From assembly GCA_945901025.1 (NCBI GenBank), contig CAMDJW010000012.1, positions 26,069 through 90,068 of the forward strand: a stretch of 64,000 nt of DNA, written 5' to 3'. Below are positions 34,119-42,879 of the stretch, one piece after another. Made by a program: the position numbers and the translations under genes. Below the pieces are notes generated by a model. It was not told the origin of the DNA. It saw only the letters and a program-made list of their open reading frames with translations, and searched no databases. How positions within the stretch are numbered: the stretch's first letter is position 1; every line of letters starts with the position of its first letter. Source of the DNA: Spirosoma fluviale. GTDB taxonomy: Bacteria; Bacteroidota; Bacteroidia; Cytophagales; Spirosomataceae.

Positions 34119-35612
34119 ATGTACATAGGATCCATTGACCAAGGCACGACAAGCACTCGTTTTATTATTTTTAATAAGGGGGGAGACATCATTTCGGTAG
34201 GCCAAAAAGAACATAAACAGATTTATCCACAAGCCGGTTGGGTCGAGCATGACTCGGATGAAATTTGGCAAAATACCCAAGAAGTCATTGGCTTGGCTTT
34301 AGGAAAAGCTAATTTATCCGCCAAGGATTTGGCGGCCGTCGGGATAACCAATCAAAGAGAAACTACCCTAGCATGGAATAAAGTCACTGGAAAACCCTAT
34401 TACAACGCGCTTGTTTGGCAAGATACTCGGGTAGGTTCTGAACTGGCCGAATTAGCTAAAGATGGAGGAATGGATCGTTTTAGAGCCAAAACAGGCTTGC
34501 CTCTAGCTACCTATTTTAGTGGATTGAAATTAAGATGGCTCCTAAATAATGTCAAAGGTTTACGAGAAGATGCGGAAAAAGGAGTGGCACTTTTTGGCAA
34601 TATGGATACTTTTATTGCGTGGAATTTAACAGGGGGAGTCGACGGAGGAATTCACATTACCGACGTAACGAATGCCAGTCGGACCCAATTAATGGATTTG
34701 GCTACTTGCCAATGGGATGATGAAATTTTAAATGTTTTATCCATTCCGAAAGTGATGTTGCCCACGATCCAAGCCAGTTCCAAAATGTACGCAAAAGCAA
34801 AAGGTGTGTTGGGTGGAGTTCCATTGGCGGGGATTTTGGGGGACCAACAAGCCGCTCTGGTAGGGCAAACTTGTTTTAACCCGGGCCAAGGAAAAAATAC
34901 CTATGGGACAGGATGTTTTTTATTGATGAATACTGGAGAAAAACCTGTTCAATCCCTGCATGGATTATTGACCACGGTGGCTTACCAATTGGGCGACGAA
35001 CCTGTTCATTACGCATTAGAAGGATCTGTGGCCATTACGGGGGCACTCGTTCAGTGGTTACGAGATAATTTGGGCATCATCAAAAATAGCCCAGATATTG
35101 AAAAATTAGCAAAAGAAGTGGAAGATAATGGGGGATGTTATTTTGTACCTGCCTTTTCAGGACTTTACGCACCTTATTGGAAACAAGATGCCCGCGGCGT
35201 TTTGGTGGGTTTGACTCGCTATGTCAATAAATCACACATTGCCCGAGCGGCTTTAGAGGCCACTGCTTTTCAAACGTGGGAAGTATTGGAAGCCATGGAA
35301 AAAGACGCAGGAATTTCGATTACCTCATTGAGAGTAGATGGGGGAATGGTGGTGAACCAATTGCTCATGCAATTCCAATCGGATATTTTGGGAGAAGAAG
35401 TTATTTGTCCAAAAATTATTGAAACAACAGCTTTGGGAGCAGCCTATGCGGCGGGATTAGCTGTTGGATATTGGGAAAATCTTGATGACTTACGTAAAAA
35501 CTGGGCCATTGCGAATACATGGAAACCCAATATGTCTGTTGACACACGCACGAAAATGCGCGCACAATGGAAGAAAGCAGTCACTAAAAGTTTTGATTGG
35601 GCTGAAGATTAA
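34119..35612 (+). CDS. glpK: Glycerol kinase
   Basis: A 497-residue FGGY-family kinase that makes glycerol-3-phosphate from glycerol and ATP. N-terminal ATP-binding [48 protein letters not shown] and the C-terminal [22 protein letters not shown] and [10 protein letters not shown] are conserved. Co-transcribed with glpF; product feeds glpD at 18.7-20.2 kb or lipid synthesis. The stop codon abuts the stop of a small lipoprotein gene on the other strand with no gap. Confidence 0.97.
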   Translation: MYIGSIDQGTTSTRFIIFNKGGDIISVGQKEHKQIYPQAGWVEHDSDEIWQNTQEVIGLALGKANLSAKDLAAVGITNQRETTLAWNKVTGKPYYNALVWQDTRVGSELAELAKDGGMDRFRAKTGLPLATYFSGLKLRWLLNNVKGLREDAEKGVALFGNMDTFIAWNLTGGVDGGIHITDVTNASRTQLMDLATCQWDDEILNVLSIPKVMLPTIQASSKMYAKAKGVLGGVPLAGILGDQQAALVGQTCFNPGQGKNTYGTGCFLLMNTGEKPVQSLHGLLTTVAYQLGDEPVHYALEGSVAITGALVQWLRDNLGIIKNSPDIEKLAKEVEDNGGCYFVPAFSGLYAPYWKQDARGVLVGLTRYVNKSHIARAALEATAFQTWEVLEAMEKDAGISITSLRVDGGMVVNQLLMQFQSDILGEEVICPKIIETTALGAAYAAGLAVGYWENLDDLRKNWAIANTWKPNMSVDTRTKMRAQWKKAVTKSFDWAED

Positions 35613-35735
35613 TTAGCCCCTTTTAACTTTAGGTGTATCTAAGCGAGTGGTTCCATACGCTGGGCAATTGTTGCTTTGAGCACATGAACTCATGAACAAG
35701 GCGGCTAGTAAGGCAATGGCTGCAATTTTTTTCAT
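35613..35735 (-). CDS. 40-residue lipoprotein downstream of arginine decarboxylase
   Basis: A complete short frame: ATG at 35735, TAA at 35615-35613. The N-terminus MKKIAAIALLAALFMSSC is a lipoprotein signal with the lipobox Cys at residue 18; the mature peptide is only 23 residues (CAQSNNCPAYGTTRLDTPKVKRG). It begins 2 nt after the decarboxylase stop, so it is in the same operon. Function unknown; similar tiny lipoproteins are easily missed in annotation. The clear signal sequence and tight spacing make it likely to be real. Confidence 0.75.
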   Translation of the reverse strand: MKKIAAIALLAALFMSSCAQSNNCPAYGTTRLDTPKVKRG

Positions 35736-35737
35736 AT

Positions 35738-37216
35738 TTATACGGAAGCTAATTTTTCAATTTTGACCATTTCTGGACTTTCAATTTCTATAATAGCATT
35801 CAACGGCGCTTCTTGGTTTTGATGATAACCCAAAATCGTTAACATAGGACCACTCAATTGCTCCTCAGAAAACAATCTAGTTGTAATCGTCCCGTCTTCT
35901 AATCGGTCGACAATCACATGCTTAGGAGCTGGAATTAAACAATGTTGAATTCCCCCATAACCACCTAAAGACTCTTGATAAGCTCCTGTATGGAAAAAAC
36001 CTACATATTGCCTTTCTGAATCTTCCTCAAAAATAGGTAAATATAAATCAGAACTATGCGCTTCAGTATTATAAAAATCCATGGAATCGCAAGTCAATCC
36101 TCCTAAGTTCACTTTCTGATAAGGTAAGCCCCAGTTATTGACAGGTAGCATAATGTATTTTTGGTTCATCCCCCATGAATCAGGTAATTGGGTTATAAAT
36201 GAACCGTCAATCATATACCAAAGCTCCTTATCATTTTGAAGTTTTTGGTCAATAATTTCATATAAAACGGCACCACTTTCACCGACGGTATAAGAACCAA
36301 ATTCAGTGAAAATATTAGGTACAGGCACATTATTTTTATTGCAAATCCATGAAATCGATTCTACAATTTCATCGACCATCGCCTGGTAATCATAATTAAA
36401 TTGAAGTGATGTTTGAATCGGCAAGCCTCCACCTAGATCGATTGAATCTAGCTCAGGACAAATCTTTTTCATTTCACAATACTTGTAAATAAAACGACTC
36501 AACTCAGACCAATAATAGGCGCTATCCTTGATTCCAGTATTGATAAAAAAGTGCAACATCTTTAGGTTGAACTTCGGATTTGGCTTTATTTTTTCCTCGT
36601 ATAAGGTATTCACATCCGAATAACGAACGCCTAATCGAGACGTATAAAAAGAGAAATCTGGCTCCTCATCGGTCGCAATTCGTATAGCTAAATTAATCTT
36701 ATCGGCAGTCACCGATTTTTCATAAAAATCGATCTCTTTTAAATTATCAAGGATTGGGATGCAATTAAATCCATCATTAATCAACTCAGAAATAAACTGG
36801 GTATACAAAGGTTGTTTATATCCATTGCACAAAATGTAAGTCGATTTAGAAATCTTTCCTTGATTGTACATATCCCTAATAATCGGAATATCAAAGGCAC
36901 TACTTGTTTCTAAATGAACATGTTGTTTCAAAACCTCCTCTAAAATAAATGAGAAATGAGACGATTTAGTACAGTAGCAATACGTGTAATTTCCTTTGTA
37001 ATTATATTTTTTAATCGCATTTCTGAACAATAACTTCGCATTTTCAATGTGCTCAGAAATTTTCGGTAAATACGATATTTTTAATGGCGTTCCATATTGC
37101 TTGATGATTTCCATCAAAGGCACATTATTGAATAACAATTCGTTATCCTCATTAATGTTGAATTCCCTCGTTGGAAATTCAATGGTTTGATCAATAAGAT
37201 CGATATAATTTTTCAT
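35738..37216 (-). CDS. speA: Biosynthetic-type arginine decarboxylase (PLP fold III)
   Basis: A 492-residue PLP-dependent decarboxylase of the alanine-racemase fold. Lys84 in YCYCTKSS is the expected Schiff-base lysine; the phosphate-binding glycine loop is IDLGGGLPIQ, and the substrate/dimer Cys motif is GLTCDSMDFYN. It is about 150 residues shorter than E. coli SpeA, like other Bacteroidota homologues annotated as arginine decarboxylase. The product would be agmatine, leading to polyamines. A related substrate (for example lysine or carboxynorspermidine) cannot be excluded. A perfect palindrome lies 19 nt before its start. Confidence 0.85.
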   Translation of the reverse strand: MKNYIDLIDQTIEFPTREFNINEDNELLFNNVPLMEIIKQYGTPLKISYLPKISEHIENAKLLFRNAIKKYNYKGNYTYCYCTKSSHFSFILEEVLKQHVHLETSSAFDIPIIRDMYNQGKISKSTYILCNGYKQPLYTQFISELINDGFNCIPILDNLKEIDFYEKSVTADKINLAIRIATDEEPDFSFYTSRLGVRYSDVNTLYEEKIKPNPKFNLKMLHFFINTGIKDSAYYWSELSRFIYKYCEMKKICPELDSIDLGGGLPIQTSLQFNYDYQAMVDEIVESISWICNKNNVPVPNIFTEFGSYTVGESGAVLYEIIDQKLQNDKELWYMIDGSFITQLPDSWGMNQKYIMLPVNNWGLPYQKVNLGGLTCDSMDFYNTEAHSSDLYLPIFEEDSERQYVGFFHTGAYQESLGGYGGIQHCLIPAPKHVIVDRLEDGTITTRLFSEEQLSGPMLTILGYHQNQEAPLNAIIEIESPEMVKIEKLASV

Positions 37217-37235
37217 TCCTAATCAACAAATATGT

Positions 37236-37253
37236 ACTCAAGTGTACTTGAGT
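37236..37253. promoter_or_regulatory. 18-nt palindrome between speA and mpl
   Basis: ACTCAAGT-GT-ACTTGAGT, perfect 8-bp arms. On the minus strand it lies just upstream of a near-consensus -7 box CATATTTG (37234-37227), the usual place for a repressor of speA. Confidence 0.65.
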
Positions 37254-37319
37254 TAATGTAAAAACGTGCAAAACTGCAATAAAAGTATGTACTTTGCAAA
37301 CTATTCAACATAATGTTCT

Positions 37320-38686
37320 ATGCCCAAGATTCATTTTATCGCAATTGGTGGCGCTGCGATGCATAATTTAGCCTTAGCTTTAAAGGCAAAAGGATATCAA
37401 ATTACAGGTTCAGATGATGAAATATATGAGCCTTCTAAAAGTTTATTAGCCTCCCATGGGATCCTACCAGAGGAATTTGGTTGGTTTCCTGAAAAAATCA
37501 CTGCCGATTTAAATGCGGTCATTTTAGGGATGCATGCCAAAGCCGACAATCCAGAATTAATACGGGCACAAGAATTAGGGATAAAAATAGAATCATACCC
37601 TTCATTTTTATATGAAGTAAGCAAACACAAGCAACGAATTGTGATCGCCGGAAGTCATGGAAAAACAAGTATTACTTCCATGATTTTACATGTGTTAAAA
37701 AGTCTAAATAGAAAATTTGATTATCTAGTTGGCGCCCGCATTGAAGGATTTGAATTAATGGCTTCTTTATCGGACGCCCCTATCATCATTATTGAAGGCG
37801 ATGAATATTTAGCTTCATCGACCGACAAGCCAAATTTTTATTATACCAACCTCATATTGCCTTAATTTCTGGCATTGCATGGGATCATATAAACGTCTAT
37901 CCTACATTTAAATCCTACACAGATTCGTTCGATCAGTTAATTAAGCAAATGCCCAAAGCAGGTCATTTATTTTTTGATCAAACCGATGAAACATTAAGCA
38001 AGCTAGTAAAAAACAGTCCCGAAGATATCGATGTGAATGGGTATGAAGCACATCCAGCAGAAATTAAAAATGGGAATACCATTCTGATAGGGGTTGATGG
38101 AAAAAGATATGAAATTGAAGTTTTTGGCCAGCATACCCTTAAAAATTTAAATGGTGCGCGCTTAATTTGCGAAAAAATCGGCGTTTCAAGTGCGGATTTC
38201 TATACGAGTATATGCTCGTTCAAGGGGGCAGCAAAAAGGCTTGAGTTAGTTGCAAAAAGCCCGAACTCATTGTTATATAAGGATTTTGCGCATGCGCCAT
38301 CAAAAGTAGCCGCTACCACAGCTGCGCTTAATGAACAATATCCGAAAAGAAAATTAGTGGCATGCCTAGAATTGCACACTTTTAGCAGTTTAAATCCAGC
38401 ATTTTTGCCTCAATATGAATCTACCTTAGCTAAGGCGGACGAAGCCATCATTTATTTAAGCGAGCATGCTCGACAAATAAAACAAATGGATCGAATGGAA
38501 GAATCGTTGGTTCAAAACTACTTTAAACACCCCTCGTTGAAAGTTATCCGAGATCCAGCCACATTAGCTACAGAGCTAACCAGCAAATCATGGCACGAGG
38601 CTAATTTGTTAATGATGTCTTCTGGGACTTTTGATGAATTAGATTTAAAAGATTTAGCGGGGAAAATGGGCTTGTCAACTTTTTAA
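37320..38686 (+). pseudogene. mpl: Murein peptide ligase Mpl, interrupted by a -1 frameshift
   Basis: Two frames together encode a normal-length (about 455 residues) UDP-N-acetylmuramate:L-alanyl-gamma-D-glutamyl-meso-diaminopimelate ligase. Part one (37320-37865) starts MPKIHFIAIGGAAMHNLALAL and has the ATP loop GSHGKTSITSMI. In-frame reading ends at TAA after PNFYYTNLILP. Shifting frame at the T run 37835-37839 restores LLYQPHIALISGIAWDHINVYPTF and then the rest to 38686, including KDFAHAPSKVAATTAAL. Five T are present where six would keep the frame. Mpl attaches recycled murein tripeptide to UDP-MurNAc. This could be a true mutation, slippage, or a homopolymer sequencing error. The end overlaps the DUF349 gene by 12 nt (convergent). 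Confidence 0.88.
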
Positions 38687-39949
38687 AATGGCATCAAGTT
38701 CCGTTTTAAAGTTAGTCAAAAGCATCTCTTTCATGCTAATTTTCCTTTTTTGCGTATTGATTTTACTTTGAATGGGTTTTTCCTCCATTTGACGATCTCG
38801 CTCAGCCTGCGCAATAAAATCATCCAATTCGCCTTTTTCCTTTTTTGTCATGTAATCCATTTGATTAATCATGATTTTCAATTGCTCCAAGCGAGGCTTT
38901 TCGTTTAAGTTGGCATGCCGATAAGAAATGACTCTCAACAAATAATTCATTTCAAAAATCTTGTCGCAAGCATTTCTAAATCGTTCTGCCATAGAACGAT
39001 CAATAGTCTTAATTTGGGCAGAAACCTCTTTCCATTTAACTAAATAGGCTTTAGCAAGCTCTGCTGTGGCCACCATGTTAGCCTGATCACTTAATTTTAT
39101 TTCAAGTTCACCAGTCATTGTATTTAACTCCTGAACACGCGGGTCTACCCGAGGCTTATAATCAATGCCTTTGATTCGATTATACTTCTCAAAAAACATA
39201 TCATTGGCCTTCTTGAAATTCTTCCAAAGCATCGATTGCTTTTTAGGAGGTAATCCCAATATTGTTTTCCAATCCTTTTGCAATTCCTTGACCTTAACGA
39301 CTGAATCGTCAATGTCTTCGGCTTTTCTTAATTGGTGTACTGCGTCAATAAACCCTTGGAGAATGGCAATTTTCTCATCGATTTGACGATTTTTTTCTTC
39401 AAAATAAACTCGTCTGCGAAGGAAAAAAGCATCTAATACTGCTTGAAATTCCTCAGAAAGTTCATCCTGAAATTGTTTATCAACAGGCCCTGTTTTGACC
39501 CATTTGATTTTTACTTCTAATAAATCTTCCGTGGCTTTTAATATATCCTCCTGTTCAGCTAATTGACCAGCGTCTTGAATCAAAGCCCTTTTGATCTCTA
39601 GATTTTTAATTTGATTATTCTGTATAAGTCCACGTAAATAGGACTCCATTTGATCTAATTGGTCAAATAAGGGCAAAAAATCACCCAAGCCATCAAATTC
39701 AGCTAAATAGGCTTTCATTTGAACGACCTTCGTTAGGAAAGATCCTTTATTTTGAACCGTGGTCACTTCTCGAGCTAAAATGTCAACTTTATTTTTAGCT
39801 AAATCAAGGCGTTTGACAAAATAAGCTAAGGATGCTTCTTCTGTTTCTCGAACAAATCCAATTTCTCTTTGTGGGAAATTTAAGTAGGCACGTATGAAAA
39901 CTTTGCCATCTTGGCAAAATCCATACTCGTTTTCTGTGGCAGGTTTCAT
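38675..39949 (-). CDS. DUF349 repeat protein
   Basis: A 424-residue, strongly helical, charged cytoplasmic protein. Several DUF349-type repeats are visible, recognisable by Trp-containing segments before a LW..F..A...FF motif: DWKTILGLPPKKQSMLWKNF followed by KKANDMFFEKYNRI, and KWVKTGPVDKQFQDELSEEF. No catalytic motif is present. A general role has not been settled; some homologues are linked to stress or ribosome-related processes but nothing here shows it. It has no signal peptide. ATG start is clear. Confidence 0.83.
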   Translation of the reverse strand: MKPATENEYGFCQDGKVFIRAYLNFPQREIGFVRETEEASLAYFVKRLDLAKNKVDILAREVTTVQNKGSFLTKVVQMKAYLAEFDGLGDFLPLFDQLDQMESYLRGLIQNNQIKNLEIKRALIQDAGQLAEQEDILKATEDLLEVKIKWVKTGPVDKQFQDELSEEFQAVLDAFFLRRRVYFEEKNRQIDEKIAILQGFIDAVHQLRKAEDIDDSVVKVKELQKDWKTILGLPPKKQSMLWKNFKKANDMFFEKYNRIKGIDYKPRVDPRVQELNTMTGELEIKLSDQANMVATAELAKAYLVKWKEVSAQIKTIDRSMAERFRNACDKIFEMNYLLRVISYRHANLNEKPRLEQLKIMINQMDYMTKKEKGELDDFIAQAERDRQMEEKPIQSKINTQKRKISMKEMLLTNFKTELDAILKS

Positions 39950-40137
39950 AAGATTAATTCATAGAGCTTCAAGCAAATGCTTTGGCTCAAATTGTACTTT
40001 ATAATTTTTATCAAAATATTTATCTCACGAATTTATTTAAAAATAAATGAATAAATGAAGAATTTTTGATTAGAAATTCAAATTTTAAGACAAAAATCAC
40101 ATTCTTTGCAGGTTATTAGAAAAAATTCAATCAAAAT

Positions 40138-41805
40138 ATGAGTAACGAAACCATTATATTTTCCATGGAACGCGTTTCTAAGGTAATTCCCCCTCAGAAA
40201 ACGATCATTAAAAATATTTACCTTTCTTTTTTTTATGGAGCAAAAATTGGGGTCCTCGGCCTTAATGGTTCGGGTAAATCTACCCTTCTTCGTATCATCG
40301 CAGGGCTAGATAAATCTTTTACAGGCGATGTAGTTTGGTCCCCAGGATATACCGTGGGGATGTTAGAGCAAGAACCCCAACTTGATCCTCAAAAAACGGT
40401 TTTAGAGGTGGTGGAAGAAGCGGTGGTTGAAATCAAAAATTTATTAAAAGAGTTTGATGAAATAAATGAGGCTTTTGGTGATGCAGATGCTGATTTTGAT
40501 AAGCTGTTGGCAAGACAGGGAGAAGTTCAAGAAAAATTAGATCACTTTAATGCCTGGGAATTAGATAATCGATTAGAAAAAGCGATGGATGCCTTGCGTT
40601 GTCCAGATCCTAGTGCACTCATAAATACGCTATCAGGAGGAGAAAAAAGACGTGTGGCTTTGTGTCGATTACTGTTACAAGAACCCGATGTTTTATTATT
40701 AGATGAGCCGACCAACCACCTAGATGCGGAATCTGTTGAATGGCTCGAGCAACATTTACGTCAATACAAAGGGACTGTCATCGCCGTAACCCACGATCGA
40801 TATTTCTTAGATAATGTAGCGGGTTGGATTTTAGAATTAGATCGTGGCGAAGGAATTCCTTGGAAAGGAAACTATTCATCTTGGTTAGAGCAAAAACAAA
40901 ATAGATTAGCTCAGGAAGAGAAGACAGAATCTCGTAGACAAAAAACATTACAGCGTGAATTAGAATGGGTACGTATGTCGCCCAAAGCACGCCAAGCAAA
41001 ATCGAAAGCCAGGATTGGTGCTTATGAGAAATTGTTATCAGAAGAGAATAGGCAAAAGGAAGATAAATTAGAATTGTTCATACCGGCCGGCCCAAGGTTG
41101 GGAAATAAAGTCATCGAAGTTCAAGGGGTATCCAAATCTTTTGGCGACAAATTATTATACGAAAATGTAAGTTTTTCATTACCTCCTGCTGGTATTGTTG
41201 GAATTATTGGGCCCAATGGTGCGGGAAAAACGACGATGTTTAAATTGATTACGGGCCAATTGGAACCCGACAGTGGAAGTTTTGAAGTGGGGGAAACGGT
41301 AAAACTGGCTTACGTAGACCAAGAACATAATCAATTGATGGCCGATAAATCAGTATTCGAAACCGTATCCGATGGAAATGACTGGGTGATGTTGGGCGGA
41401 AAGCAGTCCAATGCGAGGGCCTACGTGAGTAAATTTAATTTCAACGGTGCAGATCAGGAGAAAAAAATTGCCAATTTATCTGGTGGAGAGCGCAATAGAG
41501 TTCATTTAGCGATGATGTTAAAAGAGGGCGCTAACGTACTTTTATTGGATGAGCCGACTAACGACCTGGATGTAAATACATTAAGGGCCTTAGAAGAAGG
41601 ATTAGAGAATTTTGCAGGTTGTGCCGTAGTCATTTCCCACGATAGATGGTTTTTAGATCGAATTGCCACTCATATTTTGGCATTTGAAGGAGATTCTCAG
41701 GTCACTTATTTTGAAGGTAATTATTCGGAATACGAAGAAGCTCGTAAGAAGAGATTAGGAAATGATATAACGCCTAAACGAATTAAATACAAGAAGTTAC
41801 AGTAG
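40138..41805 (+). CDS. ettA: Energy-dependent translational throttle protein EttA
   Basis: A 555-residue ABC-F protein with two ATPase domains: Walker A GLNGSGKST and signature LSGGEKRRVA in the first, GPNGAGKTT and LSGGERNRVH in the second, with the linker (about 245-320, rich in Arg/Lys/Glu) that contacts the ribosomal E-site. The extended Arm region typical of EttA is present. EttA gates the first elongation steps according to the ATP/ADP ratio. moxR starts 24 nt downstream. Confidence 0.94.
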   Translation: MSNETIIFSMERVSKVIPPQKTIIKNIYLSFFYGAKIGVLGLNGSGKSTLLRIIAGLDKSFTGDVVWSPGYTVGMLEQEPQLDPQKTVLEVVEEAVVEIKNLLKEFDEINEAFGDADADFDKLLARQGEVQEKLDHFNAWELDNRLEKAMDALRCPDPSALINTLSGGEKRRVALCRLLLQEPDVLLLDEPTNHLDAESVEWLEQHLRQYKGTVIAVTHDRYFLDNVAGWILELDRGEGIPWKGNYSSWLEQKQNRLAQEEKTESRRQKTLQRELEWVRMSPKARQAKSKARIGAYEKLLSEENRQKEDKLELFIPAGPRLGNKVIEVQGVSKSFGDKLLYENVSFSLPPAGIVGIIGPNGAGKTTMFKLITGQLEPDSGSFEVGETVKLAYVDQEHNQLMADKSVFETVSDGNDWVMLGGKQSNARAYVSKFNFNGADQEKKIANLSGGERNRVHLAMMLKEGANVLLLDEPTNDLDVNTLRALEEGLENFAGCAVVISHDRWFLDRIATHILAFEGDSQVTYFEGNYSEYEEARKKRLGNDITPKRIKYKKLQ

Positions 41806-41829
41806 AGTTGGGCATTAATAATTTTAATT

Positions 41830-42789
41830 ATGACACCAAGAGAAAAAATTCAATTAGTCATTGACGAAATGGGTAAAGTAGTGATTGGGCAGGAGCGCTT
41901 AATCAACCGACTATTAGTTGGACTTTTCACCGGTGGCCACGTACTTTTAGAAGGAGTTCCTGGATTAGCCAAAACCTTAACGATCAATACGCTAGCGAAA
42001 ATCTTAGATTTACATTTCCAACGTATTCAATTCACGCCTGATTTATTACCTTCCGATTTAGTGGGGACCATGATTTACAACCCGCTGAAAAATGAATTTG
42101 AGGTAAAAAAGGGACCTATTTTTGCTCAAATTATTCTTGCGGATGAAATTAACCGTGCCCCTGCAAAAGTTCAATCGGCTTTGTTGGAGGCCATGGCAGA
42201 AAAGCAGGTGACCATCGGCGATACTACCTATCCATTGGACAAGCCATTCTTGGTTTTGGCTACTCAAAATCCCGTGGAGCAGGAAGGTACTTTCCCATTA
42301 CCGGAAGCGCAAGTGGACCGATTTATGCTCAAGGTATTTTTAAATTACCTCGATAAAGATCAGGAGTTAGAAGTGATGAGAAAGATGTCCAATATGGACT
42401 TTGCTTATGAGCCTAAAGCCATTTTGACTTTTGACGATATTCAAAATATTCGAAAAGAAATCAATAATATTACCATCAGCGAAACTTTAGAGAAGTACAT
42501 CATTGAGTTGATTTTTGCCACTCGAAATCCTGCCGATTATGGCCTAACAAAAGAGGCCGATTACATCCAATTTGGAGCATCTCCACGCGCAAGCATTCAC
42601 TTAAATCTAGCGGCCAAAGTAATGGCCTATTTGGAGGGAAGAGATTATGTTCTACCTGAGGACATTAAGGAAATGACGCCAGATGTGTTAAATCATCGGA
42701 TTATTTTAACCTATGAAGCAGAGGCGGATAATATTTCTACGCTTCAAATCATTCAAACTATTTTGAGTTCGGTAGCCATTAATCGCTAA
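41830..42789 (+). CDS. MoxR-family AAA+ ATPase
   Basis: A 319-residue MoxR ATPase. Walker A GVPGLAKT, Walker B ILADEINRAPAKVQSALLEAM, sensor 1 VLATQNPVEQEGTFPLPEAQ(V)DRF and the C-terminal lid (FGASPRASIHLNLAAKVMAY) are complete. MoxR proteins act as chaperone-like factors, usually encoded with DUF58 and von Willebrand A proteins; these are not in this window. ATG start is clear; a terminator-like hairpin follows. Confidence 0.93.
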   Translation: MTPREKIQLVIDEMGKVVIGQERLINRLLVGLFTGGHVLLEGVPGLAKTLTINTLAKILDLHFQRIQFTPDLLPSDLVGTMIYNPLKNEFEVKKGPIFAQIILADEINRAPAKVQSALLEAMAEKQVTIGDTTYPLDKPFLVLATQNPVEQEGTFPLPEAQVDRFMLKVFLNYLDKDQELEVMRKMSNMDFAYEPKAILTFDDIQNIRKEINNITISETLEKYIIELIFATRNPADYGLTKEADYIQFGASPRASIHLNLAAKVMAYLEGRDYVLPEDIKEMTPDVLNHRIILTYEAEADNISTLQIIQTILSSVAINR

Positions 42790-42846
42790 TACTGATTGAA
42801 AATAGGTGACTATCTTTAATGTATATTCCTTTAATGAATGAAAAGA

Positions 42847-42876
42847 AAATCAGCGCGAACTACTCCGCGCTGATTT
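42847..42876. terminator. Bidirectional terminator between moxR and the GH2 gene
   Basis: 11-bp stem AAATCAGCGCG / CGCGCTGATTT (42847-42857, 42866-42876) with an 8-nt loop. On the minus strand it lies 3 nt after the GH2 stop and is followed by TTTTCTTTTC; on the plus strand the T content is weaker. Confidence 0.85.
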
Positions 42877-42879
42877 CGT

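Noticed and set aside
37320..38686. Two independent genes instead of one broken mpl
   Set aside because: The residues restored by a single added T match the Mpl family across the joint, and the second frame lacks its own start signal and ATP site.
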